From the NCBI GenBank assembly GCA_025266875.1, contig JALLLT010000005.1, forward strand, positions 1,178,001 through 1,242,000: DNA of 64,000 nt, written 5' to 3'. A program made the translations under genes and the position numbers. Of the stretch, positions 20,025 to 31,420 are shown piece after piece (position 1 is the first letter of the stretch; every line of letters starts with the position of its first letter). The notes below the pieces were generated by a model. The model was not told the origin of the DNA. It was given only the letters and a program-made list of their open reading frames with translations, and did not search any database. The DNA comes from Fennellomyces sp. T-0311. Taxonomy: Eukaryota > Mucoromycota > Mucoromycetes > Mucorales > Lichtheimiaceae.

Positions 20025-21600
20025 ATGAGGACCAGACCTACATGTTTCCCGGCGCAACGTTATTTACAAAATACAGCACCATGTGAATGGAACACACTTA
20101 CTCTGTTGGAAGCGTTATGGACAAAGTTTGAAATCTATGAAGCCGATGTGGAATTCTTCAAGCACCTATACAAGCAAGCGCTTCAGAAGTTTATTGGCTC
20201 CAAGGAAGACCATATCCGCTCTGAACGTGCTAAGGAATTATTAAACGGACTTGAACGTGTGTGTATATCGCCAATATTTCAAAAAATTATGCGAACTGGA
20301 TATTAAACACCAGTAGCAGCCAGCAAGTCGCCACCACCAACAAAATCAAAGGGGTCCACCATGCCAGTTGGTCCAGACAAAAGCAGAAGAAAAAAGGAAG
20401 AAGCACACAGCTAACAACTTGCATCGGGATCGCGTATTCAAAGCAGTAGCATACAAAGGAGCCGGAAACAGAACAAGGCATAGTGAGGTTTTGTGCGCGA
20501 CAGTAAAGTGTGGCATTTGATGGCTGTGTAGTGTCGAACTGTATGTAAACCCGCCAAAATCAACCGATCACCAGCATTGGGAAGTGGTACGAGAATATGT
20601 CGAGAGCGCCATGTTGTCTATTTGGATACCGGTGGAGGGGTACACTGTTCTAAGAGATCTTAAAACATGCGTACAGTACAAATGGTGCAGATTTATCTTT
20701 ACGATACCCTCTTTACCAGTGGTAAAAAGGTACGCTGCGTATGGTATATACGCAGTGTGATTGACAATATGTACGTGAAAAAGCTCTTGACTATGTAAAT
20801 AATGTGTTAACATGCTCTATAGGCTGCAGCTTTACTGCACCGGAAAACTCGACGACGGCAAAAGGTTGGAAGACTGGTTGCGAATTCATGTATTGGGGAA
20901 AATATGCGACACAGCATTCCTCTATAGCAAAGATCGTGAAGTTATCAGGTATGTTATGAACAAATTCGGATGAAAGCATATATTTTTATCGGAAGTATAG
21001 GTCTGAAGGCAAGCTAAAATTACATCAAAATCTTTCGCACGGATACAAACGAGTGGATTTTATCTTACGGGGTGGTGAACGGAACCTTTTGATCGGAGAG
21101 GAAAAACCAGCCAGCGCATCACATAATAGCGTGATGCTCAATCGACAAAAATGCCAAAAGCTACGAGAGATGTGCTTGCAGGCCGATGCCCAAGAGATCC
21201 CAGAAGAATTCCATGTGCACCTGGAAAATTTGAGTATGGTTTGGCACGGATTTACGTGCAAAGTATACGGCTCAAGACTCGTATACTATATGGACAAGAC
21301 TGGCGAGCGCACCCGCCTAATAATCCATTATCACCACGATTCGTTGCATATTCCAAGCTTCACTGACACCAATAATATTGGTCACCAGTTTAGTACATAT
21401 TTCGATGCCATGTTGCGCCTTCAGGTAGCGTTTGCTTTTATTTTAAATATTATCATCACTGATTCACCGATTTTCAGATACTCGTGGAACATAATGCTTC
21501 GAAGTTCGACGCCATAAAGGCAGGTATAAAAGAGGGCGAACTCCATGTAAACATACGCGAAAAGCTACAGAAGATGGACGATGCATTGTCAAAGCTCTAA
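20025..21600 (+). pseudogene. PD-(D/E)XK-like gene, right arm copy, with premature stop
   Basis: Mirror of the left-arm gene. The first exon (ATG 20025) meets TAA at 20304-20306 directly after MRTGY, where the left arm has a CAA codon, and a second stop follows about 40 codons later. Downstream exons are still readable. LEDWLRIHVLGKICDTAFLY is followed by an intron (about 20949-21000). Then comes KRVDFILRGGERNLLIGEEK, and the last exon ILVEHNASKF to DDALSKL ends at TAA 21598-21600 with an overlapping AATAAA. Just after EEK the two arms differ at about a dozen residues within 30 codons, far more than elsewhere. Confidence 0.6.
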
Positions 21601-21605
21601 TAAAA

Positions 21606-22466
21606 TACATATTTTTTGTAAAGACCGTGTTCCCTTGGAATCGTCCTATTTACCACTGGGCCAATCGGAATACAATCGATCATCACTGTTCTTGGTGTAA
21701 AATGCAATATATCACGGATTAATCGAAGTCATAGCTGCAGATTTTCGCTGTCTTCTTTGTCTGTGATTATGAAAGCAGGCGGATACCCGTGACCAGTAAC
21801 AGCATTCTTGGCAATAATCGAGAAAAAATACGCATCATCCGGGCAATTGATGATTGATTTACAGGTCTTGTGCGTGGCACCAATGTATATCTCATTCGAT
21901 TCTTGAAGTAACTAAAAATAACATAAGTTTGATTAGATACACTCTACAATTGACTCACCTTCGCTTGGAGTGGCGATATCCATGATTGAACAAATGTAGA
22001 GTCCATGACATGATACAACGTTTGATACCCTTGTTCGTTCAATTCAAGAAACCAGCTGATTACGCCTATCTTTATCGACTGGGTGCCTTCTTGCAAACTT
22101 TGACTGCATGTTGACAATGATATGATTGACACGATGCCTTGATACGTAAAGCTTCTGGCAAAGAACCTGCACCATCTTCAAGCTAGGCGCATATGTTAGC
22201 GTATATAAGGATGTTAAGCTATACTTACTGCTTGAAGTTCCTTCTCCGTCAATCGCAAATGTTCTTGAACTTTTTTCGCAGTCCAGATGGTCGTCAACAT
22301 GATTTTGAATCCATTGAAGAGTTGTAGGAGGAAATTTAGAACGGACAGCATCGCTGGTTTCGGTAGGATTATGATTTTCATGTTTCCAGTGATATTCTAC
22401 TTTGACCGTGCCGTCCAGCGCATATTCTCCACTAGACAGCCTAATATAAATTTATTGGTCAGCTCA
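21606..22466 (-). pseudogene. Decayed MULE-type DDE transposase (right arm copy)
   Basis: Mirror of 1330-2190 with the same frameshifts and the same loss of Asp before THKTCKS. The late stop differs. Here TGG (Trp) has become TGA at complement 21729-21731, while the Leu codon that is TGA in the left arm is still TTA. Confidence 0.75.
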
Positions 22467-23709
22467 TAAATTGCTCGATAGATAAGTATAGACTATCCCA
22501 TTCATGATCTCGCGTGAAAGCTTAAACAAATTTTCCGATTTGATCTACACACCTTTCCAATTTTTTGAGTAAAAGTTTCAATACAATTGGTAGACTAGAG
22601 TCTTTGATGATTATTTTTGAAGATTAGAAGCTTTTCTAGAGACATTTTTCCCATTGTATGTTTGAAGTATATGAGTATTACCACACGTTGCGATTGATTG
22701 AGCGGCAAAAAACGATGGTGGAGAACAGCAGGCTCATGTCAAGGAGGTAACTTGGAATTGCTTATCAACATATCAAATCACCGGGCAGTTTTCAGCTTCC
22801 TGCGCCAGATATGTCACCCTAGTATGACGAGTACACTGTCGGTATAATTCATCAGCGTTTCAAGAACGACTAATTACTAATGTAGCTACGATAAGCACTG
22901 CGATAGCTCTCTATGATTCGGTGGTTGCCGATATATTCATTAAGGCGAGCTTTGTTCCCTGCGCCTGAGTCCATGGTAATGTTCTCGTATCTCATTTGCA
23001 GTCGTTCCAAGCATTTGGCAGGGACGAGTGAATCATATTTAATTACGCACTTTAATTTTACTGACCCCCACTTAAAAGAATTGCCATTGCCCAAATAGAC
23101 TTTCAACGCATATTACGAAACTATGTGGTACATTAATCCAGTTTGTCGGAACTATCTTCCATATATGGTCACTGTACTTTAAAGGTTTCGCAGTGAAGAT
23201 CGTAGTAAGCTCGAAATCCATCTATGACAGCGCAATCTGTTTTATTAGCTCGGAGCTATTGGAGGACTTGAACCTTCAAATAAAATATAATTATCATGAA
23301 AAATGAAAATCTGTCGTAAGCTCATTCACCATTGCCATTTCGAATTGCAAGGTGCATTGGCGCGAGTGTTCATTTCTGAAATGAAGTGTACTTTTGTAGT
23401 TGCATGATTGCCTACACATTTCTACTGCTTCTTTTGAGGGAGAAAACTACTCTTGCCAAAGATTGATATGCGTTGTCGACGTGTGTCCAAGGGCTCAAGG
23501 AGGAATGTCTGTGCATATTAATTTGCTTCAGATCAGAAGTTGCGGTTCGTGCTACACTTCTGCCGACGCGCTCTTTTCCTTTGACCCTTGGTGCTGTGGT
23601 TTCCGAGCATGAACATATGAACAGAAAAATTGATCTGCCGCCGAGAAATTAACAAAACCACAGCGCTCCTTTTCTGCCTTTTTCTTCTCTTCTTTACTTA
23701 TCGTTGACC
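22467..23709. other. Outer part of right arm, no recognised gene
   Basis: Mirror of 87-1329. Short ORFs only. Probably includes the promoter of the gene at 23710. Confidence 0.5.
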
Positions 23710-24467
23710 ATGTCCGATTCCGCGCGCCCTGTTTCTGCTGCTGCTGCTACTATTGCCACTCTTATTCTCGCTGCTTTGGTTCTGTGCCTTCTCCTCCTCC
23801 CCACCGATCTTCGCGACTTCCTCATTCTTCTTCTCTTTGTTGTTCCTTTCCTCCCTCGCCGTCGCATTTACGACGAATACCGCCCACTCCCACCCATTCC
23901 TTTGTCGCGTGTCCCGACAACTGCCCTGCCTCCTGTCCTCACCATCACTTTGACGCCTCCCCCAACCGTCCCTTTGCCACCTTTCGGTAAGCATACTCAG
24001 GAATCAAAATGAAACGAAGCGTATTGTATTGACTTTGTTCAATCAAACTAGGCGGTCATCATGACGATGATAGTGTTGTGGAGGTTGAGAACAACCAAGA
24101 AGTTGTATCTGTGCCTGTGCTTGCTGCGGTGCTTGTAAGCAACGATGGTGGTGACCATGGCGACGACGGTGTAGTTGAGGAGCTCGTCGAACGATTTGGT
24201 TTGCTGTGTGTTGACGATGAGGTTGATGTTGCTTGTGTCTCCTCCTCCTCCGCCGCCGCCGCTGCCACCACCACTATCACCAGTGGCGACGACGACGACG
24301 ACGCGATGCGCAGCATCATCGAGCGGCTCGCTTTTCTCTGCCTCCTCGACGAGGATATTGAGATTCCGGACGCGAGCCTTGACGAAGACACCCGCATGGT
24401 GCGCGCTCCCCCACTCGGTCCGGAGCACATGGTGGTTGACCAGCCGTGGCCTGTGCTGCTGCCTTAG
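23710..24467 (+). CDS. Membrane-anchored proline-rich, acidic protein
   Basis: Two exons (23710-23986, 24052-24467; 65-base GT-AG intron) give 230 residues. After a short MSDSARPVS start come two hydrophobic stretches (about residues 10-31 and 36-48), then a basic RRRIYDEY turn and a Pro/Thr-rich linker (PLPPIPLSR ... TPPPTVPLPPF). Exon 2 is acidic, with VVEELVERFGLL, a Ser/Ala/Thr run, five Asp residues in a row, SIIERLAFLCLLDEDIEIPD and a Pro-rich end. I do not recognise the family. The repeated -ERxxxLC- segments hint at two related helices. Its first 86 bases lie within the inverted repeat, so at least the 5' end exists twice. It recalls in style, not sequence, the anchored Ser/Pro protein at 33602-34093. 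Confidence 0.55.
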
Positions 24468-25135
24468 GGCTTACTCTTTTTCCCCCTTCCCCGACGCCAG
24501 AAAAGTATGATAACGATGAAAAAAACGTATAACTCCAAAAAAACCCTCAAAAAAATATACATATATAACTCCAAAAACACTTTCAAAAAAAATCAATAAA
24601 CCCACAAAACACTCTCAAAAAAGTCTATAACTCTACAAAACACTCGCTCTTTCTCTTATACATTTGGCCATAGATTATACACCTTCCGTATACCTTTTTA
24701 CATACCATCAGCGCTTTGATACCCCCAATTTTTGGTATCCAAGGGCTCACCTTTATGTCCAAGGAGAGTTCAAATAGACGAACAGCTGCCATACCCACCG
24801 CATACGGGTACTGTGATCAGTGTCAAGTACTTTGCATTTTTGTGTCCTTTCGCAGCCGTGTTTCTTGCACGTGGCGAGCGTCTCCCGTAAGCGACAACCA
24901 GGCTGGGCTTATGTCCAGTAGATCAGCGGCGACCATGCGTACACTGTCAAGTATAGCACTGAGGTTCCTTGAGCGTATGGTCGACGCTGGGTACTTTTAC
25001 CACCGGATATCGGGTAAGCGATCAATCCATAGTCATCGAAGATCAAAAAGTGCTCATATTTGTATTATGGCGTAGAGAACGCCGGATGAAACGAAGTAGT
25101 CTCCGAAGATTTGTTGACTAGACGAACAGTTTGCA
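24468..25135. other. 3' flank, A-rich simple stretches
   Basis: 24520-24640 is a run of AACTCCAAAAA- and CTCAAAAAA-like words (degenerate short tandem repeats). 24716-25075 holds a 119-codon ORF without recognisable features. Confidence 0.4.
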
Positions 25136-25139
25136 GTGT

Positions 25140-25790
25140 TGCTATCGATTAGGTGGCAGGAGTCTGCTACTCATATTCATTGCGGGAGCAACAAACCCAA
25201 GGAGCATATGGTGAAGACATTGGGGAACATCACTGGCCTCACCAAGCATGCAGCTACTTTCAAGTGCATAATGAAGATGCTGGTGCGGTACCGGCACGAA
25301 GGATCACGTACATCACACCCACCGAAATGACAGGAACCAGCGAACATCCTTATGGCAGCAAAGTGGCACATCAAGTTACGCGATCACGCACATGAAAAAC
25401 CGACGCTGGCGCATACAAGACATTTGTTGGCACGATACTCACTGACATACACAAGACACACATTTGCGTCGCTACACACAACGACATTGGCACACATCAT
25501 CGACATGAATTGTTGTACTCGCTGTAATTTGAGCATACAAGACGCACATTGATATATACCCGACATCGAAACACATTATTGACATAACGCACATGAGCAT
25601 TGACATACAATTGAACTGGTATACACTTGGGCAACAACATATATAAGACACATATCGGCACATACATCCCACCGATACATTGTCGGCGCAAGCAAGGAGA
25701 ATGGCGCAAACAAACCCTTGGCGTTGGCGTACATTGGTACTGACGCATACAATAGTATTAGCACAAACAAGATATATCACATGGAATGGG
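25140..25790 (+). repeat. Degenerate tandem-repeat array
   Basis: 25153-25260 resembles the reverse complement of about 31890-31995 (shared words such as ctcatattcatt, gcaacaaacccaaggagca, acattggggaacatcac). 25390-25790 is a loose array of short units built on gcatacaagac, acattggcac and gacatacaca words. No fixed period is kept. ORFs across it have no family features. Confidence 0.5.
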
Positions 25791-27440
25791 CAAATAGGGG
25801 CGGATTAGAGTACAATGCACACACTTACGCATGGATGCACACAAAACACCCATGTAGTTTAAGGTAAACATTGTCATTTAAAGCATGTGCTATTTGTATC
25901 AGTAGAAAAAGTGCAAAGGAAGATAACAAATAAAAGATACGCATACGTAAGACATATATGGAGTAAAACAGATGCAAAAGCATACGTAGCCATTAAAATT
26001 AAGGCCTCGTCGTTACGAATTACCTCTGTGCTTTAGATACCTCTTGTCTCGAAAAACCGCTCATCTTTAGTTGAAAGAACGACCCACCCTTGGTCTGTGT
26101 AACTACCCATTCTTGGTCGAAAAACTTCCCATGTCCGGTTTAAATCACCTGTTACGGTGTGTCCCATTACAGACTTTATCCAACCTGTAATCCCACTGAT
26201 TGTTATGCAGTACCGACGCACCCAGAAGTGTGGGTATCCAAATGCTGGATTGCCATTTGGAGCTAGTAAAGAAAAAAGAGGTTAAAAGCTTCCTTTTACG
26301 ACGATGTCGAAAGTCATGTGGTACGCTGTTGGGGTGTAAAAGAGACGATGCTCCTGCCGATCTTTTTATATTTGTAGGAAAAAGGGTAGACAGGAAATAC
26401 TACTGGAACTCGCTTACAGTCTGTTGACCTTTCGACGCGTTTGACCCACCATATGAAACTGGAGTAGCTCAGCCGTAGAAATCCTGAAATCCGTAGCGAC
26501 CCGATAGTAAAGCGTACCCCATCATGAAGAAACTAAAACTTTTTCCAGGAATCAAATTGACTGAATCTGCCTCACTAAAAAATCTAGAGCAGGTACGTAG
26601 TACAGCTTCATATGAAGACGGGCTGCTGACGGCATGCATAAATAAACAATTGGCCAAAACAATTGTTGATTGTCACCCCTGTGGTGCATTGAGGCATTAA
26701 TTAGATACGTTTTCGTACGTAGACATAGTATCGCAGAAACGTAATGAGCGTTAGTTAAAATGGTCAGGTTATTCTTTTTCATACAAAGGGAGAATTAATC
26801 TTCAGGTACATTGTCAAAAGCCGTATTGGGTTGGCTCAATATTCAACACCTGTACATTGTCTCTATTATACTTTTTTTTCATATACGCCGGCCATTCTTT
26901 TTTTGAAACGTCCATGAGGTCATCGCGACCCATTCCAGGTCTCGACTCGGCATGTCGTCATGTAACTGCCAGCCTATTAAGTCTCGAACCAAAAATCAAA
27001 GCAAACGATACCTTATCCTGATGAGCACGTGTGATATCCAGATTTCGGGGATGAAGCTCCATTTTCTAGAACCGGAAAGCGCAGTGTGCTTAATGCATTT
27101 GCCATGTTGAGGAACCAGGTCACTTGTTCCCCTAGTATTTTCCACGACAACGCGACGATGAGCAATGTTCATGAATGCTAAATAAAAAAAAAGGGAATCT
27201 GAGGACGTAATATAATATGCGTAGCCTGTCGCCCGTGCTTTTTTTTACACAAATAACGCTGCCAATCATTTTACAATAAATCCATTTTATATTATGCCAC
27301 ACCCGAGGTGAATTTTTTTGTGTGCTCCGTACTAGCGAGGTTGCATTCTAATATCAAGTTGGCTAAAAATGGTTCGTGATTTGTTGGTCGTGCACCTTTT
27401 TCTTTTGAAAGTTCCAGTCAAGAGCTAAGTCAAGTAGCAT
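25791..27440. other. Gene-poor stretch
   Basis: AT-rich, short ORFs only. 26229-26430 and 26520-26700 carry open, hydrophilic frames (for example LFPGIKLTESASLKNLEQV) that could be relics of genes, but I cannot place them. Confidence 0.4.
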
Positions 27441-27510
27441 GCGGACGGGTGGCGCAAGTGGTCGCGTCGCACTGCGAGCATGTGATTTCGAGCTCGACCC
27501 TGTTGCAATG
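27441..27510 (+). repeat. Possible tRNA-derived SINE head
   Basis: TGGCGCAAGTGG at 27450-27461 fits the RNA polymerase III A box (TRGYNNARNNGG). GATTTCGAGCTC about 34 bases on (27484-27495) is close to a B box. The spacing and flanks cannot fold into a normal tRNA, so a tRNA-derived repeat or a decayed tRNA is more likely. No second copy was noticed in the window. Confidence 0.3.
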
Positions 27511-28549
27511 CTTATATTGCCGATTGCCTAATTCGGAATATGGTACCGACGAACTGGTGCGTATACCGGATCACCACAACAACGCGACGCGTTTTGTCAC
27601 TCATCTCGACCACTAACAATGCTCATGAGCACCCGATTAAAAAGGGCGACCGAGAATTCACTGTGCATATAGCATGCACCCAGCTCCTTCCCCTAATTCT
27701 TTTTCTTACGCAAGCAACATCATAATAGCTATTAACAAGTCCTTTGACGCCGATGCACTGAGCTGTTATACCACTTTGTTACGGCATGGAAGCTACGCTG
27801 ACATTGCACTTTCCTCTGGATACACGCGTCTCATCTCAGAGAATCGCTGTACCGAGCATAGTTTCCCGATAATACGGTTTATATATTTCTTCAATATGCC
27901 ACGTATAAAGTGCCTAAACCTGGTTCTGCATGCTGGGATAACTTATGCATGTAAATGGTACTATACCAATGCGTAATCTATTCTGCGAAAATAGCAAGAC
28001 ATGCTCTTGAAGGTCAGTACTATTATATGTATGACGTATATTAATGCACATCCGTATTTTGAGAGGACGTTAGCAGGGATACAGGGCAACATCGATTATA
28101 CTTTTACAGATAGGTTTCTGTACATTCGTGATTTAAAAATTATTGCAAGAATGGCAGAAACGGCTGAACCTGCGGCTACAACATAGAAGAGGCCGAAAAT
28201 TGTTGTGATTGAATACGATACTACGAATTCCAGCTGCCGCAGGGTAATATTTTGGACCAACAATCACAAGAGTCAATGGGGCAGCTACAAGCAGAAGGGA
28301 GAGAACCCACTACGCCATACATATTACATATGTGGCCTAATCTATTCGTTTTAAAGTTTACCAACAGGAGCAGAATATCCGCTAAAGCGTCTATTAATCC
28401 AAATTTACGCGCAAATGTCCATACAAACAAGATAGCATTAGTGGATATTGTCACTGATAATGCAACTGTTTGTGCCTCCAATTTTATCTATAGCGCGCTC
28501 TATAATCGTAGTTCAAAAGTGAAAACTTATTCCGGGAGTATATAGAACT
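27511..28549. other. Unassigned DNA with open fragments
   Basis: Open frames at 27674-27976 and 28252-28545 (about 100 codons each), without recognised motifs. They precede a diverged R3 piece and may be the body of the same decayed family. Confidence 0.35.
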
Positions 28550-28680
28550 GCTTTTATATGTATTAAACCTCACTCCTGCGGCCCTTATGTTTTTATTTAA
28601 AAATATGGCAAAAAGTTGTAGATTCTATGTTCAAAAAAAGCCATAGCGGTGAAGAAAGCAGGTTGGTAAAGTGGTAATGA
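28550..28680 (+). repeat. Diverged third piece of repeat R3
   Basis: Shares the order ctcc(c)t-gcgg, aaaagtt-taga, ttcaaaaaaagccata-ggcgaa, aaagcaggt and gtggtaat with 17690-17810 and 38160-38285, but with many changes. Confidence 0.45.
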
Positions 28681-28811
28681 TGGAGAGCGGGGATGACTAC
28701 TTCCATGCCGATTTATTTCGCCTGGTGCTTATGTGTTATCGATGCTTCATTAATTTTCATATGTGCTTTCAAAATTCAGAGTATTATCTCTAAGGGATTC
28801 AACTGTGGTCA

Positions 28812-29290
28812 GACGCCAGGTTCCAGATCCACCCCTTCGCAGGCCCGTTGTTTTTCTCCCGGCCAGACATTTACCGCTCATTTTTATTTATTGGCTCCCT
28901 TTAGCTTGTGGGCCCGCCGGATGAGGTTGGACGTCAGTGGATCCGCAGCAAAAGCTGGTACCTCAATTGACAAAGAGGGAAAAACCATATAAACCCGCGA
29001 CACCAATGCGCACAACCTTATTCTCTTGGGAATCACCTGTTTGCTGGAATCGTTTGCTGGAGCACGTAAAAAACCATTAAGACAAACGTAAAAACAATAA
29101 GGTGTTGCAGCAGGTCTAGGATATCACGACAGCTCAATCCATTCTCCTCTGTGTAACCATCTCCATGGCGAGCAGTCTGTCGATTAATGGTCTTGCTTTC
29201 TATCGCATTTTCTTCGATAAAGTCGATACGTGCAACGGCAATGTGAACATGTGCTTTTACGCAGATTCTGTCGTATTTTCTTTTGTTTGT
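28812..29290 (+). repeat. Dispersed repeat R5, copy 1
   Basis: Two blocks (28812-29060 and 29140-29290) recur at 59622-59860 and 60470-60620. Shared words include tttaccgctca, ccgccggatgag, ttggacgtcagtgg, aattgacaaagagg, accatataaa and tgtttgctgga. The second block contains gtaaccatct-catggcga. A TATA-like ccatataaa lies in the middle. An LTR or other regulatory-bearing element is possible. Confidence 0.7.
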
Positions 29291-29299
29291 AGTTTAACC

Positions 29300-30210
29300 G
29301 TGGTATGTTTGTATAATGTCGATCACCCACAAATAAGAGATTATTTTCGGTTTCCCTGCCTACGTTGGTACCTTGGTTGCAGCAGATCAAGTATATTTGC
29401 TATTGGCAGTATTTCGTATACGAACATTTCGAACGAGACAACGGGGGTAGATACGTTATTAGCTGAATCACAGAATGCACCGCTAGAGAGAGGTATAGAG
29501 ATTCATAAGCAGCTAATAGTTTCAGTGCAACTAAGCATCTGGATCTGACAACTTGTCATACATGTGTCTGTCTTGGGCAGTTCAGGAACAATCGGATCAA
29601 TGGGTAGCTTGCGGAGCAGCTCGTGTGCCACAAATTCGGGAGTCCGCAATTTTTGTCAACAATACGTATTACCGAACAACGTGTTAAGTACCAACACCCA
29701 TGAGTCAATATGCCATTGATGACACTCCAATGACTGACTGGGAGCTGGTTGTGATGCACACCAAGAATCCTTTTGACAGTGGGCAACTACATTCCAGATC
29801 TCCATCATTCGGCACCCCATTGTTGACGATCTCTCAAAGAAACTTGTCCTCCTCCTGAAAACGAGAGTGGTGTCCCGACCACACACATTAAACTATACGC
29901 AGGAGCTGGGAGGCACAGCTACGCTCATATCATACGTGCCTCATGATCCAGCAGGGTGCTTGTCCATGGGCCGATGTTTCGGTGACTAAGTGTACCAGAC
30001 AAGGGCCATTGAATGGTCTACGCAGTGTTACTCACACAACACTCAATACAATGAACGATCTGATGCTAAGCGGTAACGCAACGAGCATGAGGGATCGATA
30101 TCACGGCAAACGTCTTATACGACGTCATGGGCGTTATCGCAGAGCAAATACCGGACGAGACGTTGTGCAACTTGGCTTTATGGTCCCCATCGTGTGAATA
30201 ATATGGATCG
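29300..30210. other. Unassigned DNA
   Basis: No gene recognised. A frame at 29810-29980 reads DDLSKKLVLLLKTRVVS and YTQELGGTATLISYVPHDPA before a stop, possibly an exon relic. Confidence 0.35.
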
Positions 30211-31420
30211 TTATGTTTTATAATGGATATTCATTCGTTCGTAAACTTTTATTTCGTGATAAACATAATGGAGCTGGTAAAATAATCGGATGGAAGGATA
30301 GCAGCGAAGGGCAGTACGCATTAGCAAGAACGATACAGATATGTGCAAAGATGCAATGGATGCAGCGATTCTTTTTTTTTGTTGTGATGTTTGTCGGCTG
30401 GATGTTGCCGTTTGTCTGGAAAGATGGCTGTACAGAAACAGCTGCTTGGGATGATTGATCTTGTTTTTGTTTGGAGTTTGCCTTGTCTGTTGTTTGAAAT
30501 GGATGTACCCGGACGAGAACTTGTAAAGTTTGGGTTCGTTTGGCTTTGTGCTTGGATATGGACTTGGCTTTGTGCTTGGATGTGGACTTGGATTGGACGT
30601 TGAATGTTGGATGATGAGATTCCATGATTGTAGTTCCACTTTTTGCTTCAATGTGTTTGCTTTTTTTTCTCTTTTTTTTTGCTGCATCCTTGCTCTTCAA
30701 TCTGCTGGGTTCATTGCTCGCTTCCTGACCCTCGCTGCTTGCTGTGCATATTGATAGTGCTTGCTCCTGGTTTTGCGATATTAATCTAATGGTCAAATTA
30801 GTACATCTTTGCATAGAAGCCTGTCTAATCCATAGATACCTTGAATGGATTGAACATTGCGCGTATGATGGGTGGTTTGCTTGGTATATTGACTTGTCTG
30901 TTGACGCCCATGTGTATGGTAGTGCTTGATCCACCGGTAGAATGCCTGGAATCCGCTGCTTCTTGCTTGCCAGCCTTTGTGCCCCCCTATATTGCGGCAG
31001 ATGATGGCTTTGGATAGTCGTGCCAACCATTGAGATTGTTGGATGGCAGGTTCGCCTTGGATTGAGGTGCCATGTTTGCCGAGGTTCACTGGATGTGTGT
31101 GTATTCGACCGGTGTCCCCCATACACCAAGAGTCGAGAAGACTTTTCCTTTTGACATGCAACCGCCGTAAAGATAGTTCTTGCCCATTGAATTGTAGCTT
31201 CAGCTTGGTCGCGCCGGAATCTTGTATTGCTCCATTCCGTGGATCCTCATGCTTGAATGCTTCTTGATGTTGCGAATTTGTCTGCGCGTTTTGGTTTTGT
31301 TGATTCCGAGTCAGCAAGTTGACCGTTGTTTGAACTGTAAAGTTCGAGCGAATTGCCATGGTGAAGACGCGCTTCCATGTGTGAATATTCCGCCAGATAG
31401 GTGCTTGATTGCTTCGTGGT
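30211..31420 (-). other. Strand-skewed low-complexity block with long minus ORFs
   Basis: The minus strand is rich in C and A, with many caa, aac and cca words. It keeps two overlapping frames open (303 codons, 30218-31129; 210 codons, 30793-31425). A near-exact tandem (ttggctttgtgcttgga-type, 30540-30595) lies inside. The long frames probably result from composition: Ser/Gln/Lys/His-rich translation, no start context, no domain. It joins smoothly to the ~60-bp array at 31400-32010. Confidence 0.4.

Larger units (their letters stand above)
19128..23795 (-). repeat. Right arm of the long inverted repeat
   Basis: Reverse complement of 1-4669 (see left arm). The inner end is at gtaagcccc (19128). 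The outer end is at or beyond 23795; how far the homology continues cannot be seen because the left copy is cut. The spacer between the arms is 14458 bases. Confidence 0.93.

Noticed and set aside
28914..28930. Exact short match ccgccggatgag between R5 copies as a transposon terminus
   Set aside because: It lies inside a longer alignable block, so it is not an end.
30218..31129. 303-codon minus ORF as a gene
   Set aside because: Low-complexity composition keeps two overlapping minus frames open at once; no domain, no convincing start.
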